Source: Bacteroidales bacterium
GTDB taxonomy: Bacteria; Bacteroidota; Bacteroidia; Bacteroidales; P3
DNA length: 64,000 nt
Assembly (NCBI GenBank): GCA_017522065.1
Contig: JAFXAD010000058.1
Coordinates: 105,540-169,539 of the forward strand
Reading direction: 5' to 3'
Shown here: positions 52,688 through 61,038 of the stretch, one piece after another
Layout: each line of letters begins with the position of its first letter
How positions within the stretch are numbered: the first letter of the stretch is position 1
Translations under genes and position numbers: made by a program
The notes under the pieces: model-generated
What the model was told of the DNA's origin: nothing
The model's input: only the letters and a program-made list of their open reading frames with translations
Database searches by the model: none

Positions 52688-53581
52688 ATGAGTAAAATTG
52701 ACAACCTTGTTCGTAGTAAAGGTTACAAGAACTTCATGAGTAAACTGTATGGATGGGGCGCTTCGGCAGTTATCATCGGTGCATTGTTCAAAATCAACCA
52801 CTGGCCTGGTGCTGTTCCTATGCTGATTCTCGGTATGGGTACAGAGGCTGTCATCTTCTTCCTTTCGGCATTCGAGCCGCTTCACATCGAATGGGACTGG
52901 AGTCTGGTATATCCGGAACTTGCAGGCATGAAAGGCGAGGACAAAGTCATGGGAGGCACTAAAAAATCTGATTCTGTCACCGAAGAGCTTGATAAGATGC
53001 TTGCTGACGCCAAGATTGGCCCCGAACTGGTCGACCGTCTCGGAAAAGGCATGGAGAACCTTGCCAATTCAGCCAACTCGTTGAGCAATATGTCCACTGC
53101 AGTTGCTGCTACCGACAAGTTTGTTACTAATCTTGATGTTGCTGCCGAGGCTGCCAACGACCTCACCGCAGCATACAAACGTACTACCGATTCTATTAAC
53201 CATGATGCCGAGCTTTCGTCTTCGTATTCCGAGAGTCTCAAAGGCGCTACCGCTGCTGTCAACAGTCTGTCCAATATCTATCAGGAGACTGCTCAGACAC
53301 TGCGTTCCGGCGACACCTCGTATGTCGACGAGCTCAAGAAAATGGCTTCCAGCCTTTCGTCAATCAATGCTATGTATGAGTTGCAGATGCAGAACTCCAC
53401 ATCTCAGCTTGAGGCTACCAAAGAGGTACAGGAGCGCATGCAGAGCATGGTGGCCAACTTTGCAGAGTCTGCCGAAGGCGTGCTGAAGTACAAAGAGCAG
53501 GTTGATGCCCTTACACGCAAGGTTGCTGAGCTTAACAACGTTTATGGCAATATGCTCGCTGCCATGCAGACCCGCATCTGA
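52688..53581 (+). CDS. gldL: T9SS inner-membrane motor protein GldL/PorL
   Basis: 297 residues. Two N-terminal transmembrane helices (about 18-35 and 42-60, including WPGAVPMLILGMGTEAVIF) are followed by a long cytoplasmic coiled coil (about 95-290) rich in Ala, Ser, Leu and Glu. GldL is the stator-like five-fold ring that, with the GldM dimer, forms the proton-driven motor energising T9SS and gliding. The Glu in GMGTEAVIF within TM2 corresponds to the conserved membrane Glu thought to take part in proton flow. Length and layout are normal. Confidence 0.95.
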   Translation: MSKIDNLVRSKGYKNFMSKLYGWGASAVIIGALFKINHWPGAVPMLILGMGTEAVIFFLSAFEPLHIEWDWSLVYPELAGMKGEDKVMGGTKKSDSVTEELDKMLADAKIGPELVDRLGKGMENLANSANSLSNMSTAVAATDKFVTNLDVAAEAANDLTAAYKRTTDSINHDAELSSSYSESLKGATAAVNSLSNIYQETAQTLRSGDTSYVDELKKMASSLSSINAMYELQMQNSTSQLEATKEVQERMQSMVANFAESAEGVLKYKEQVDALTRKVAELNNVYGNMLAAMQTRI

Positions 53582-53654
53582 TGCTTTCGCAAGCACCCTT
53601 GCTTGCGAAAACTAATGTAATTCACTAATGGTAGAATTAAATATAAGATAGAAT

Positions 53655-55322
53655 ATGGGTGCTACAAATTGCCCGGAGACCCCGAGGCAAAAGATGATTG
53701 CAATGATGTACCTCGTGTACACCGCCCTGCTGGCACTGAACGTATCTGTCGAGATTCTCAACGGATTCGTAACGGTGGGCGATGCTATGAACGAGAGTAA
53801 CAAGAATATTGAAACACAACTTTTGGAGGCCTACGACATGTTCGATCAGGCCATGATGGCTGATTCCACAAAGGCAGTCAAATATTATGAGGCTGCCCAG
53901 ACCATCAGAGCATATACCGATTCCGTCAAGAATCTTATCGACGAAGGTCGCTACGGTTTCCTGTGCTACATGCAGAAATCGGCCGATGTGGTCCGCCACA
54001 ATGCCGACAAGAGTACCACCAAACGTAAAATCCCCTTGGTAGACGGCAGTGGCAATCCTCTGCTCGACAGTGCCAAGGTAGCATTGGACTTGGGCGGTCT
54101 CGATATTATTGATAAGAAGGACAACACTGATATGGGTACGCACTATTTCTATAACGAAGGAAATGGTAAGGCTATCGATATCAAGAATGCTATTATTGCT
54201 TATAAAGAGAAAGTGGCAGCTATTTTCCAGGATACCAGCCTCACTCACGACACCGTCGAGGTTAACTTCGGTATGAATGTTGAGGGCGAATTCTGGAGCG
54301 AGCATGCAGGTCGTCTTGTCAACTGGGAGGAGTACAATTTTGACGGTGCTATCGCCGTTGCCGATATTGTATGTCTCTCACGTATGAAATCGGAGCTGAT
54401 GAATGCCGAATACGACGCCGTCAAAAAGCTTTTCGGTATGATTGGCAAGGAAGACTTCAAGTTCGACCAGATTGCTGCTATCTGCCGTCCGACATCGAGC
54501 TATGTCATTCAAGGCGGCAAGTACGAGATGAAGGTCAATGTCGGTGCATACGACTCGAAACGCGAGTTCCGTGCTGTCATTAACGGTGCTGAATACAGAA
54601 GCGGTGCCGACGGCTCCATCACCTACACTGCCGGTGCCGGTGCTCCTGGCGAGCGTAAGATTCATGGTGTTGTATACATGATGAAGGACGGTAAAGAGGA
54701 GCAATACCCATTCGACGAGAGCTATTTTGTTGCAGCACCTGTTGCTGTCACTGAGCTTGTGAAGATGAATGTGGTGTATGCGGGAATCGACAACCCTGTA
54801 TCAATAGGTGTCCCTGGTGTCGCCTCGAAGGATATAACTCCTTCCATCACTACGGGTAATGCAACCATAGTGAAGGATGCAGGCGATGGCAATTATATCA
54901 TCAAGCCCTCGAAGATTGGTAAGATGAGCCTCAAGGTTGTTGCCAAGATCGATGGTCAGACAAAGGATATGGGATCCAAAGAAATCCGTATCAAGAGAAT
55001 ACCGAAACCGTCACTGCGTATCGGTAGTTTCAAGAGCGGCGATCAGGCTTCCAAGACAGAGATTACTGCCAACCCAGTCCTGCGTGCTTCGATGGAAGAT
55101 TTCGACTTCCAGATTCCGGCACTGAAGATCAACTCGTTTGTCTTCAACGTGCAGGGTTCGGGAGCTCTTGACCTCAATGGTAGCGGCAACCGTCTGACTC
55201 CCGAGATGATCAGCCGTATCAACAATGCCAAGCGTGGTCAGAAGATTTACATCACCGACGTGACTGTTAAAACGCCTGATGGTGTGACCCACTCGCTTGA
55301 CTGCACACTGCGATTGAAGTAA
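53655..55322 (+). CDS. gldM: T9SS motor protein GldM/PorM
   Basis: 555 residues. One N-terminal transmembrane helix (MIAMMYLVYTALLALNVS, about 17-35) preceded by the NCPETPRQK cytoplasmic tip, then a long periplasmic part: a helical D1 domain (about 40-215) and three beta-domains (about 225-555), ending in a hydrophilic strand (LDCTLRLK). GldM dimers span the periplasm and couple the GldL ring motor to the GldK/N ring. The family hallmark ASVEILNGFV-type segment is present in LNVSVEILNGFV. Spacing to gldN is 18 bases. Confidence 0.95.
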   Translation: MGATNCPETPRQKMIAMMYLVYTALLALNVSVEILNGFVTVGDAMNESNKNIETQLLEAYDMFDQAMMADSTKAVKYYEAAQTIRAYTDSVKNLIDEGRYGFLCYMQKSADVVRHNADKSTTKRKIPLVDGSGNPLLDSAKVALDLGGLDIIDKKDNTDMGTHYFYNEGNGKAIDIKNAIIAYKEKVAAIFQDTSLTHDTVEVNFGMNVEGEFWSEHAGRLVNWEEYNFDGAIAVADIVCLSRMKSELMNAEYDAVKKLFGMIGKEDFKFDQIAAICRPTSSYVIQGGKYEMKVNVGAYDSKREFRAVINGAEYRSGADGSITYTAGAGAPGERKIHGVVYMMKDGKEEQYPFDESYFVAAPVAVTELVKMNVVYAGIDNPVSIGVPGVASKDITPSITTGNATIVKDAGDGNYIIKPSKIGKMSLKVVAKIDGQTKDMGSKEIRIKRIPKPSLRIGSFKSGDQASKTEITANPVLRASMEDFDFQIPALKINSFVFNVQGSGALDLNGSGNRLTPEMISRINNAKRGQKIYITDVTVKTPDGVTHSLDCTLRLK

Positions 55323-55340
55323 ATTTAAAACTCAAATACA

Positions 55341-56225
55341 ATGAAGAAAATATTGTTTTGTTTAGGCCTCTTCTTGTTCGTTGCCGGTGGTTTCACCGCC
55401 AATGCACAGAGCATTATCGATGCTGAGGAAGATCACAATTTCAACGACTTCTACAAAAGAGACCAGGTAAGGGGACGTGACGCCATGCCTTATGCCTATC
55501 TGCGTGAGTCTGATGTGGTATGGGAGCGTGCTGTATGGAGAACAATTGACTTCCGCGAGAAGTTCAACCAGTTCTTCTATTTCCCTACGGATCCTAATCA
55601 GAATACGCAGGGCCGTGTAAGCCTTACCACTGCAATTATGAATGCCCTTAAGAATGGCGATATTGAAGTGTTCAAGGAAGATGACCTGACGACTCCTTAT
55701 ACATACGAAGAGATGATAAGTCAGTTGACTCGCAGCTACAATTTCCACATTGCCGAATATGACGAATGGGGAGATGAGACTGAAGGTCGCGACACATTGA
55801 TCACCGAGGAGTTCAGACCCGAGGAGGTTTATTCTGCCCGTCTGAAGGAGTACTGGTACATCGACAAACAGGACACCCGTCAGAAGGTCCGTATCACTGG
55901 AATGACCCTTGTCTACAACTATTGCAAGGATCGTGACGGCGAGCGCGTCTGCGACAATGTCGAGATGTTCTGGGTACCGATGGACGACATCAGAGTGCGC
56001 AATGCGCTTGTGAAGGTTCTGGCCTACGACGAGCATAATTCGCATGCTGAGCGTTCGTATGACGATATTTTCATTGAGCGCTACTTCGACAGTTTCTGCT
56101 ATCGTGAGTCCAATGTCATGAACCGTCCGGTCTCGGCCTACCTGACAGGTACCGATGCGATACTTGAATCGCAGCGCATTGAGAACGAAATATGGGATAT
56201 TGAGTCCGATATGTGGGAATACTAA
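55341..56225 (+). CDS. gldN: T9SS ring protein GldN/PorN
   Basis: 294 residues: signal peptide (cleavage near TANAQ), then the GldN family core: LRESDVVWERAVWRTIDFREK, YWYIDKQDTRQKVRI, and a C-terminal ESQRIENEIWDIESDMWEY. PorN/GldN binds GldK to form the periplasmic ring and contacts GldM. Its 3' end is followed by a terminator-like hairpin and a T-run that run directly into the ATG of a second gldN-like gene. It is more similar to the neighbour than expected by chance, over its whole length. Confidence 0.94.
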   Translation: MKKILFCLGLFLFVAGGFTANAQSIIDAEEDHNFNDFYKRDQVRGRDAMPYAYLRESDVVWERAVWRTIDFREKFNQFFYFPTDPNQNTQGRVSLTTAIMNALKNGDIEVFKEDDLTTPYTYEEMISQLTRSYNFHIAEYDEWGDETEGRDTLITEEFRPEEVYSARLKEYWYIDKQDTRQKVRITGMTLVYNYCKDRDGERVCDNVEMFWVPMDDIRVRNALVKVLAYDEHNSHAERSYDDIFIERYFDSFCYRESNVMNRPVSAYLTGTDAILESQRIENEIWDIESDMWEY

Positions 56226-56248
56226 AAATGTAACAATCCAAAACAACA

Positions 56249-56287
56249 AGAGTTAGGAGTTTTCATTACTCTTAACTCTTTTTTTTT
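56249..56287 (+). terminator. Terminator after gldN whose T-run abuts the ATG of the second gldN-like gene
   Basis: A 12-bp stem (56249-56260 with 56268-56279, one G-U pair) is followed by nine Ts (56279-56287), immediately preceding ATG at 56288. Confidence 0.85.
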
Positions 56288-57157
56288 ATGAAAGGCTTCT
56301 CTCTACGACATATAATATTGTGCTTCGCGCTCGGTGTAGGCGGTCTGTTGTCGGCACAGACGATAGACGGTGAGGTCGGTCATTTCTATGAGCGTCATAC
56401 CACAAAAGAGCGCGAAGGGCTTGCTGTGCCTTTTGTCAGGGAGAGCGACGTCGTGTGGGAGCAGACGGTGTGGCGGACGATAGATATCAGAGAGAAGTTC
56501 AATCATTACTTTTATTATCCTGTCGAGCGCAAGGGTGTGGAAGGCAGGAAGAATTTTGCTTATGTGATATGGGACGCCGTCGTGTCGGGCGAGATACCGA
56601 TATACAGTGACGACGAGTTCAAGATACCATTGGACAATGCGATGTTTGTCAATCAGTTCACGAAGCCGGATACCATAGTGCTTGAGATTGTTGACGATGA
56701 GGAGAATTATGAGTACAAAACGGTGCTGGTGCCCAAGGAGTTCAACTCGGAGGAGATGCTTCAGATAAGGATTAAGGAGTCGTGGTATATTGACAAACAG
56801 GTTACGGAGCAGAATGTGCGCATTATAGGTCTCTGCCTGACAAAGGAGCTGTATAAGGAGCATGACGGAGACATGGACTATATAGGCACAGCTGAGTTGT
56901 TCTGGATACCCATGCTGTCGCCCATGGTGCGCCGTATCATGGCACGTAACGAGGCCACCTGGCAGGAGAATATAGCAGACCAGCCCTCGTGGGAGTTTGT
57001 CTTCATCAACCGCATGTTCAACAGTTTCATTACCCGTATTTCGAATGTGTACAATCGTACGATATTTGATTACCTTACGGGTCCGGAAGCTATATGGGAG
57101 TCCGAGCGCATCGAGTCCGAGCTGCTCGACATCAGTCAGGATATGTGGGAGTATTGA
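56288..57157 (+). CDS. Second GldN-family protein (gldN paralog, GldO-like)
   Basis: 289 residues. Full-length paralog of the preceding GldN: signal peptide (near LLSAQ), FVRESDVVWEQTVWRTIDIREK, SWYIDKQVTEQNVRI and ESERIESELLDISQDMWEY. Flavobacterium johnsoniae has a similar tandem pair (GldN and GldO), from general knowledge. It has no separate promoter that I can see. A terminator sits right before its ATG, so it is probably expressed only by readthrough. Function is likely overlapping with GldN or as an alternative ring subunit. Converges with rluD (12 bases between stops). Confidence 0.92.
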   Translation: MKGFSLRHIILCFALGVGGLLSAQTIDGEVGHFYERHTTKEREGLAVPFVRESDVVWEQTVWRTIDIREKFNHYFYYPVERKGVEGRKNFAYVIWDAVVSGEIPIYSDDEFKIPLDNAMFVNQFTKPDTIVLEIVDDEENYEYKTVLVPKEFNSEEMLQIRIKESWYIDKQVTEQNVRIIGLCLTKELYKEHDGDMDYIGTAELFWIPMLSPMVRRIMARNEATWQENIADQPSWEFVFINRMFNSFITRISNVYNRTIFDYLTGPEAIWESERIESELLDISQDMWEY

Positions 57158-57169
57158 TGTTTTATTTCA

Positions 57170-58201
57170 TCAAAGCACTTCCTTTGAGTTTTGTGCGTAT
57201 GTGGTCCATTTGCCGAGTACTGCGGCCATGTCGTCAGGGATAGGCGACTCGAAGTGCATCAATTTGTGCGTTGTGGGATGCTCAAATCCTAACACCAGAG
57301 CATGCAGGGCTTGCCGTGGCAGCAGTTGGAAACAGTTGTTCACGAATTGCTTGTATTTGGAGAAGGTGGTGCCCTTCAGAATCTGGTCTCCGCCGTAGGC
57401 GGCATCGTTGAACAGCGGGTGGCCTATGTGTTTCATGTGGGCGCGGATTTGGTGAGTCCGTCCTGTTTCGAGCACGCATTCCACGAGAGTGACGTATCCG
57501 AATCTTTCAAGCACATGCCAGTGTGTTACGGCGTGTTTGCCCACTTCGGGGTCGTCGTAAACGGCCATGATGCGTCTGTCCTTCTGAGAGCGTGCGAGGT
57601 TGCCGTCGATAGTTCCGTCGTCTTCGTTGAAGTCGCCCCACACCAAGGCGTTGTATTTCCGTTCGATTGTATGTTCGAAAAACTGTTTGGCCAGAGCGAC
57701 TTGAGCGTCTTCGTTTTTGGCGATGAGCAGCAGTCCGGAAGTGTCTTTGTCGATACGGTGAACCAGATAAGGCGTAATCGGATTGCCTTGCTTGTCCTTT
57801 TTCCCGTCGTAGTAAAAAGCCAGGGCATTGAGCAGGGTGCCTGTAAAATTGGCGTAACCCGGATGGACAACAAGACCAGCCTGTTTGTCGACGACGAGAA
57901 CGTCGTCGTCCTCGTACACTATCTTAAATGGGATGTCTTCAGGAATAATCTCTATTTCGCGCGGCGGCGTGGGCAGGAGGACGCTGATGACATCGAGGGG
58001 CTTGATTTTGTAGTTCGATTTCGAAGCTTTGTCGTTTACGAGGATGCATGAAGCTTTGGTGGCGGCTTGTATTTTGTTGCGCGACACGCCTTCAATGCGC
58101 ATCTGCAGGTATTTGTCAAGTCGCATAGTCTCTTGTCCGCGGTCGACGGTGAAGCGGTAGTTTTCGTAGAGTTCTATTTCTTGAGATTCTTCGTTTTCCA
58201 T
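57170..58201 (-). CDS. Ribosomal large-subunit pseudouridine synthase (RluD family)
   Basis: 343 residues. N-terminal S4 RNA-binding domain (about 22-85: RLDKYLQMRIEGVSRNKIQ) and the catalytic domain with the active-site Asp in HRIDKDTSGLLL, followed by GRTHQIRAHMKHIGHPL. RluD-type enzymes make pseudouridines in helix 69 of 23S rRNA; RluC or a related paralog specificity cannot be excluded. It ends the minus-strand operon, 13 bases after a T9SS cargo protein. Confidence 0.92.
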   Translation of the reverse strand: MENEESQEIELYENYRFTVDRGQETMRLDKYLQMRIEGVSRNKIQAATKASCILVNDKASKSNYKIKPLDVISVLLPTPPREIEIIPEDIPFKIVYEDDDVLVVDKQAGLVVHPGYANFTGTLLNALAFYYDGKKDKQGNPITPYLVHRIDKDTSGLLLIAKNEDAQVALAKQFFEHTIERKYNALVWGDFNEDDGTIDGNLARSQKDRRIMAVYDDPEVGKHAVTHWHVLERFGYVTLVECVLETGRTHQIRAHMKHIGHPLFNDAAYGGDQILKGTTFSKYKQFVNNCFQLLPRQALHALVLGFEHPTTHKLMHFESPIPDDMAAVLGKWTTYAQNSKEVL

Positions 58202-58214
58202 TATCGGCGGGCAA

Positions 58215-60128
58215 TTATTTTCTGATGATAAGTTTCTTGATTGTCTGTTGTGCTGTCGAGGTGTTGTAGATACGCAGGATATAGATTCCGTTGGGGATAG
58301 GGCTTAGGTCGATGGTTTCGCAAAGAGTGTCGTCGAGGAGCGTTCTGCCATGCATATCGGACAGTGATATTCGCATGAGCGGGCTTGGGTTGTTGCTGCG
58401 GATGTGAATCTTGTCGGATGCCGGGTTGGGGAAGAAGGAGCAGTCGAGTTCTTCTATTGGCGTTTGTGCTATGTCGACAACGGCTTTCGAGCCGAATACC
58501 GGGCGCATCATAACCGCTCCGCGCAGTATGCTCTGCATCCATTCGCCGGAGGTGCGATAGTAGGTATATCGCCGCGAGTCGTTGGAACGGTCGAACCCGA
58601 GGTTGATAAAGTCGTTCGACAGTTGTTCGAACCCCACAAATATGGTATCGCTGACAAGCACCGGAGTCGACAGTTTGTAGCGGTGCATACGGTTCATGCC
58701 ATCGAAGACAGGTGTCGACTTTTCGGAATCTTTGTAAAGAAGAGTCGAGGGCATGCCATTCGAGCATCGCCAGATGCAGAGCTGGAATTGGATGTGAGCG
58801 TTCTCGTCGTTTCGAGTCCGGTTGAAGTAGAGGTCTACAGCGGTCAGGGTGTCGGGAGTCGAGAGGTCGTAGCGGCATGATAGCCAGACTTTGTTGCCCG
58901 GTGCGGTGAGTCCATAACCGTTTTCCGGCACTCCGTCGTCGTAGGCATAGTAGTCGGCAAACACTTGTCGGAAAGTGATTGTGTCGTTGCCGCTCCTGTT
59001 GTCGCCGCTCACACCTTCGCGAACGACGTGTGTGATGTAAAACTCAGAGGGTGAGCTGTTGACGGCGAAAGAGAAATTGACAGGAGGTTTGCTGTGCAGA
59101 GTGTTGCTCTGGTAATTTCCGTTAGGGAAGAAGGGCGGTACGTTCTCAAATCCGCCGTCGTAGTTCTTTATCAGTTGTTCGTCGGAGGAGTAGACAGAGT
59201 ATGAGTAGTTTGAAGCAAGAGTCTGGTTGTAGCGATTGACGATTTTCAGTTCGATGTTGGTAGCCATTTCGGATTGCGAGAACTGTCGTGCAGGCATGGC
59301 ATAGTATTGCCGTAGCATGGAAGGAGCCTTTTCGACGAAAGCGACATCGCGGAAGAAGCTGTCGGCGACAGTCCTGTTGGTACCGATGAAAACGTAGTCG
59401 ATGTTCCATTGGTCGCAGTTGCCAGCGATGCCAGCCTTGGGATTGGGGTCGAGGCTTGCGTAGTTGCGGAAACGGAATTGGAATTTTTTGTTGAAGTATT
59501 TCGAACTGTCGATTTTGACGTAGGCGTATTTCCAGGGCCAGTGGCTTCTGAGGCCTGCCGTGTCGACGGTAAAGCCCGGCGAACACCAAACGACGTTCCA
59601 GGCGTTTTGGTTGGCATCGAAGAACTCGAGGAAGAGCGAGTCGCTGCTCGAAGGGGCATCGCCTACGAGTTCCCACGGGTTACCATACCATCCTCCCGGC
59701 AGGTAGTAGAAACTGAGGCTGATAGAGTCGGAGGGTTGCAGTTTGCGCTGGTTGCTTCCTGTTATTGAGTCGAGCCGTATGATTTGCGAGGCCAGGGTAT
59801 CGGCACCGAAAATATTTGTTGTGGCGTGCGCGTATATGTTCCCGTTGCCATCGATAGCGTCGAGAGTTGCCATGCCCACGGTGGGCGGCAGGGGAGCGTA
59901 GTCTTTGTTGACAAAGGCTTGGTTTGTAAGCCATCGGTCGACGGAGGGAGAGCCTTCGTAGTCGGAAAAGTCGTCGAAGAAAGGTATTTCGATGGTCAAC
60001 GTGTCTGCCGACTTGGGAGAGGGCAGGAGAGGCAAGGACGAGAGTGGTGCTATAATCTCCTGACCCCAAGCAACATTTAGAAGCGCTGCGAGGAGGATGA
60101 GTGTCGGGAACAGTTTTTTTGTCAGCAT
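58215..60128 (-). CDS. T9SS cargo protein, beta-rich, with type A sorting domain
   Basis: 637 residues: signal peptide (near NVAWGQ), then a beta-rich body. The opening FFDDFSDYEGSP resembles jelly-roll/MAM modules, and the region about 110-250 contains LSFYYLPGGWYGN. A middle region follows (about 280-530), then a type A T9SS sorting domain (about 560-637) with FFPNPASDKIHI, GIYILRIY and a basic LIIRK end. No enzymatic motif is recognised. It should be exported by Sec and then T9SS and attached to the surface. It lies 11 bases after the PASTA gene and 13 before rluD. Role unknown; the module resembles the opening domain of the 3972-residue protein. Confidence 0.85.
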   Translation of the reverse strand: MLTKKLFPTLILLAALLNVAWGQEIIAPLSSLPLLPSPKSADTLTIEIPFFDDFSDYEGSPSVDRWLTNQAFVNKDYAPLPPTVGMATLDAIDGNGNIYAHATTNIFGADTLASQIIRLDSITGSNQRKLQPSDSISLSFYYLPGGWYGNPWELVGDAPSSSDSLFLEFFDANQNAWNVVWCSPGFTVDTAGLRSHWPWKYAYVKIDSSKYFNKKFQFRFRNYASLDPNPKAGIAGNCDQWNIDYVFIGTNRTVADSFFRDVAFVEKAPSMLRQYYAMPARQFSQSEMATNIELKIVNRYNQTLASNYSYSVYSSDEQLIKNYDGGFENVPPFFPNGNYQSNTLHSKPPVNFSFAVNSSPSEFYITHVVREGVSGDNRSGNDTITFRQVFADYYAYDDGVPENGYGLTAPGNKVWLSCRYDLSTPDTLTAVDLYFNRTRNDENAHIQFQLCIWRCSNGMPSTLLYKDSEKSTPVFDGMNRMHRYKLSTPVLVSDTIFVGFEQLSNDFINLGFDRSNDSRRYTYYRTSGEWMQSILRGAVMMRPVFGSKAVVDIAQTPIEELDCSFFPNPASDKIHIRSNNPSPLMRISLSDMHGRTLLDDTLCETIDLSPIPNGIYILRIYNTSTAQQTIKKLIIRK

Positions 60129-60139
60129 GATGCAGTAGG

Positions 60140-61027
60140 TTAGAATTCATCAAGCCCGGTAAGGCCAAGCGGGTTGGAACGAAATTCGCCGTCGTCGGCA
60201 GGTTCGTACAAGGCGCGGATGGAGTCTTCCATCTGGCGTTTCTTCATGCGTTCGAGTTCCTCCATGGCGACGACCGACTTGTCGCAGTACCACAATTCCA
60301 CGCCGCTTCCAAAAGCGGCGCCTGTGCGTCCTGTGTATTCAGGCAGTTGTTTGTAGACGATGGCATGGCTCATGTCGGTGATTCCGTCGTAGTGTTCGGT
60401 TCCCACATTGAGCGAGGCAGAGAGTATGCTTTTCCGCGCCTTGGTGGGCGACATGCCGACCAGGTAGGGTACAATGCTCTCGGTCGAGCCGGAGCCGCGG
60501 CCGACAACAAGGTCGACCAAGGCGCCTTTTTCCAGCCTCCGTCCTTCGTTGACGGTGCGCCCCTTGTATTTTTGCTCAAGGACGACGTGGTGCGGGTCGT
60601 CGACGAAGAGCAGGCGACCCCCATGTAGTCCGGCGTTTTCGAGTTGCGATATTGCATGTCTGACGCTAAGCGAGCGCAGGTTGGGCACAATGGCGTTGTC
60701 CGGGACGTAGGAAGTGATTGTCAGGTAGATTTTGCGACCAGTCTTAATCATGGAGCCAGAGTCAGGATCTTGTCTTAGGATGTAGCCTCCGCGTTGGCCC
60801 TGCTGGTATACTGAGTCGATGATTATATATTTGAGGTTTAGGCCATCGCTGTTGCCCAGTTCGTCGATGTAGGAACCGACAACGTAGGGTGTTTTGTACT
60901 CTTGGCCAACACGCCCGTAGTGCTTCAGAACGATGAACGTGATGATGACAATGAGCAGAGAAGCGCCAATAGCTATGAGAGTGTGGAGCGTCCAGGGATG
61001 TTCTTTGAAGAATGGTTTTCGAGACAT
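60140..61027 (-). CDS. PASTA-domain membrane protein without a kinase domain
   Basis: 295 residues: a short cytoplasmic N-terminus, one transmembrane helix (about 15-37, LIAIGASLLIVIITFIVL), then three PASTA-type repeats (about 40-110, 115-180 and 185-250) with TPYVVGSYID, VPNLRSLSVRHAI and VPYLVGMSPTKAR starts, and a charged tail. PASTA repeats bind peptidoglycan fragments or beta-lactams in PknB-type kinases and PBPs. Here there is no kinase or transpeptidase part, so it is probably a cell-wall sensor or scaffold. Second gene of the miaB-PASTA-T9SS cargo-rluD operon, 11 bases before the next ATG. Confidence 0.9.
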   Translation of the reverse strand: MSRKPFFKEHPWTLHTLIAIGASLLIVIITFIVLKHYGRVGQEYKTPYVVGSYIDELGNSDGLNLKYIIIDSVYQQGQRGGYILRQDPDSGSMIKTGRKIYLTITSYVPDNAIVPNLRSLSVRHAISQLENAGLHGGRLLFVDDPHHVVLEQKYKGRTVNEGRRLEKGALVDLVVGRGSGSTESIVPYLVGMSPTKARKSILSASLNVGTEHYDGITDMSHAIVYKQLPEYTGRTGAAFGSGVELWYCDKSVVAMEELERMKKRQMEDSIRALYEPADDGEFRSNPLGLTGLDEF

Positions 61028-61038
61028 GATGATATTTT

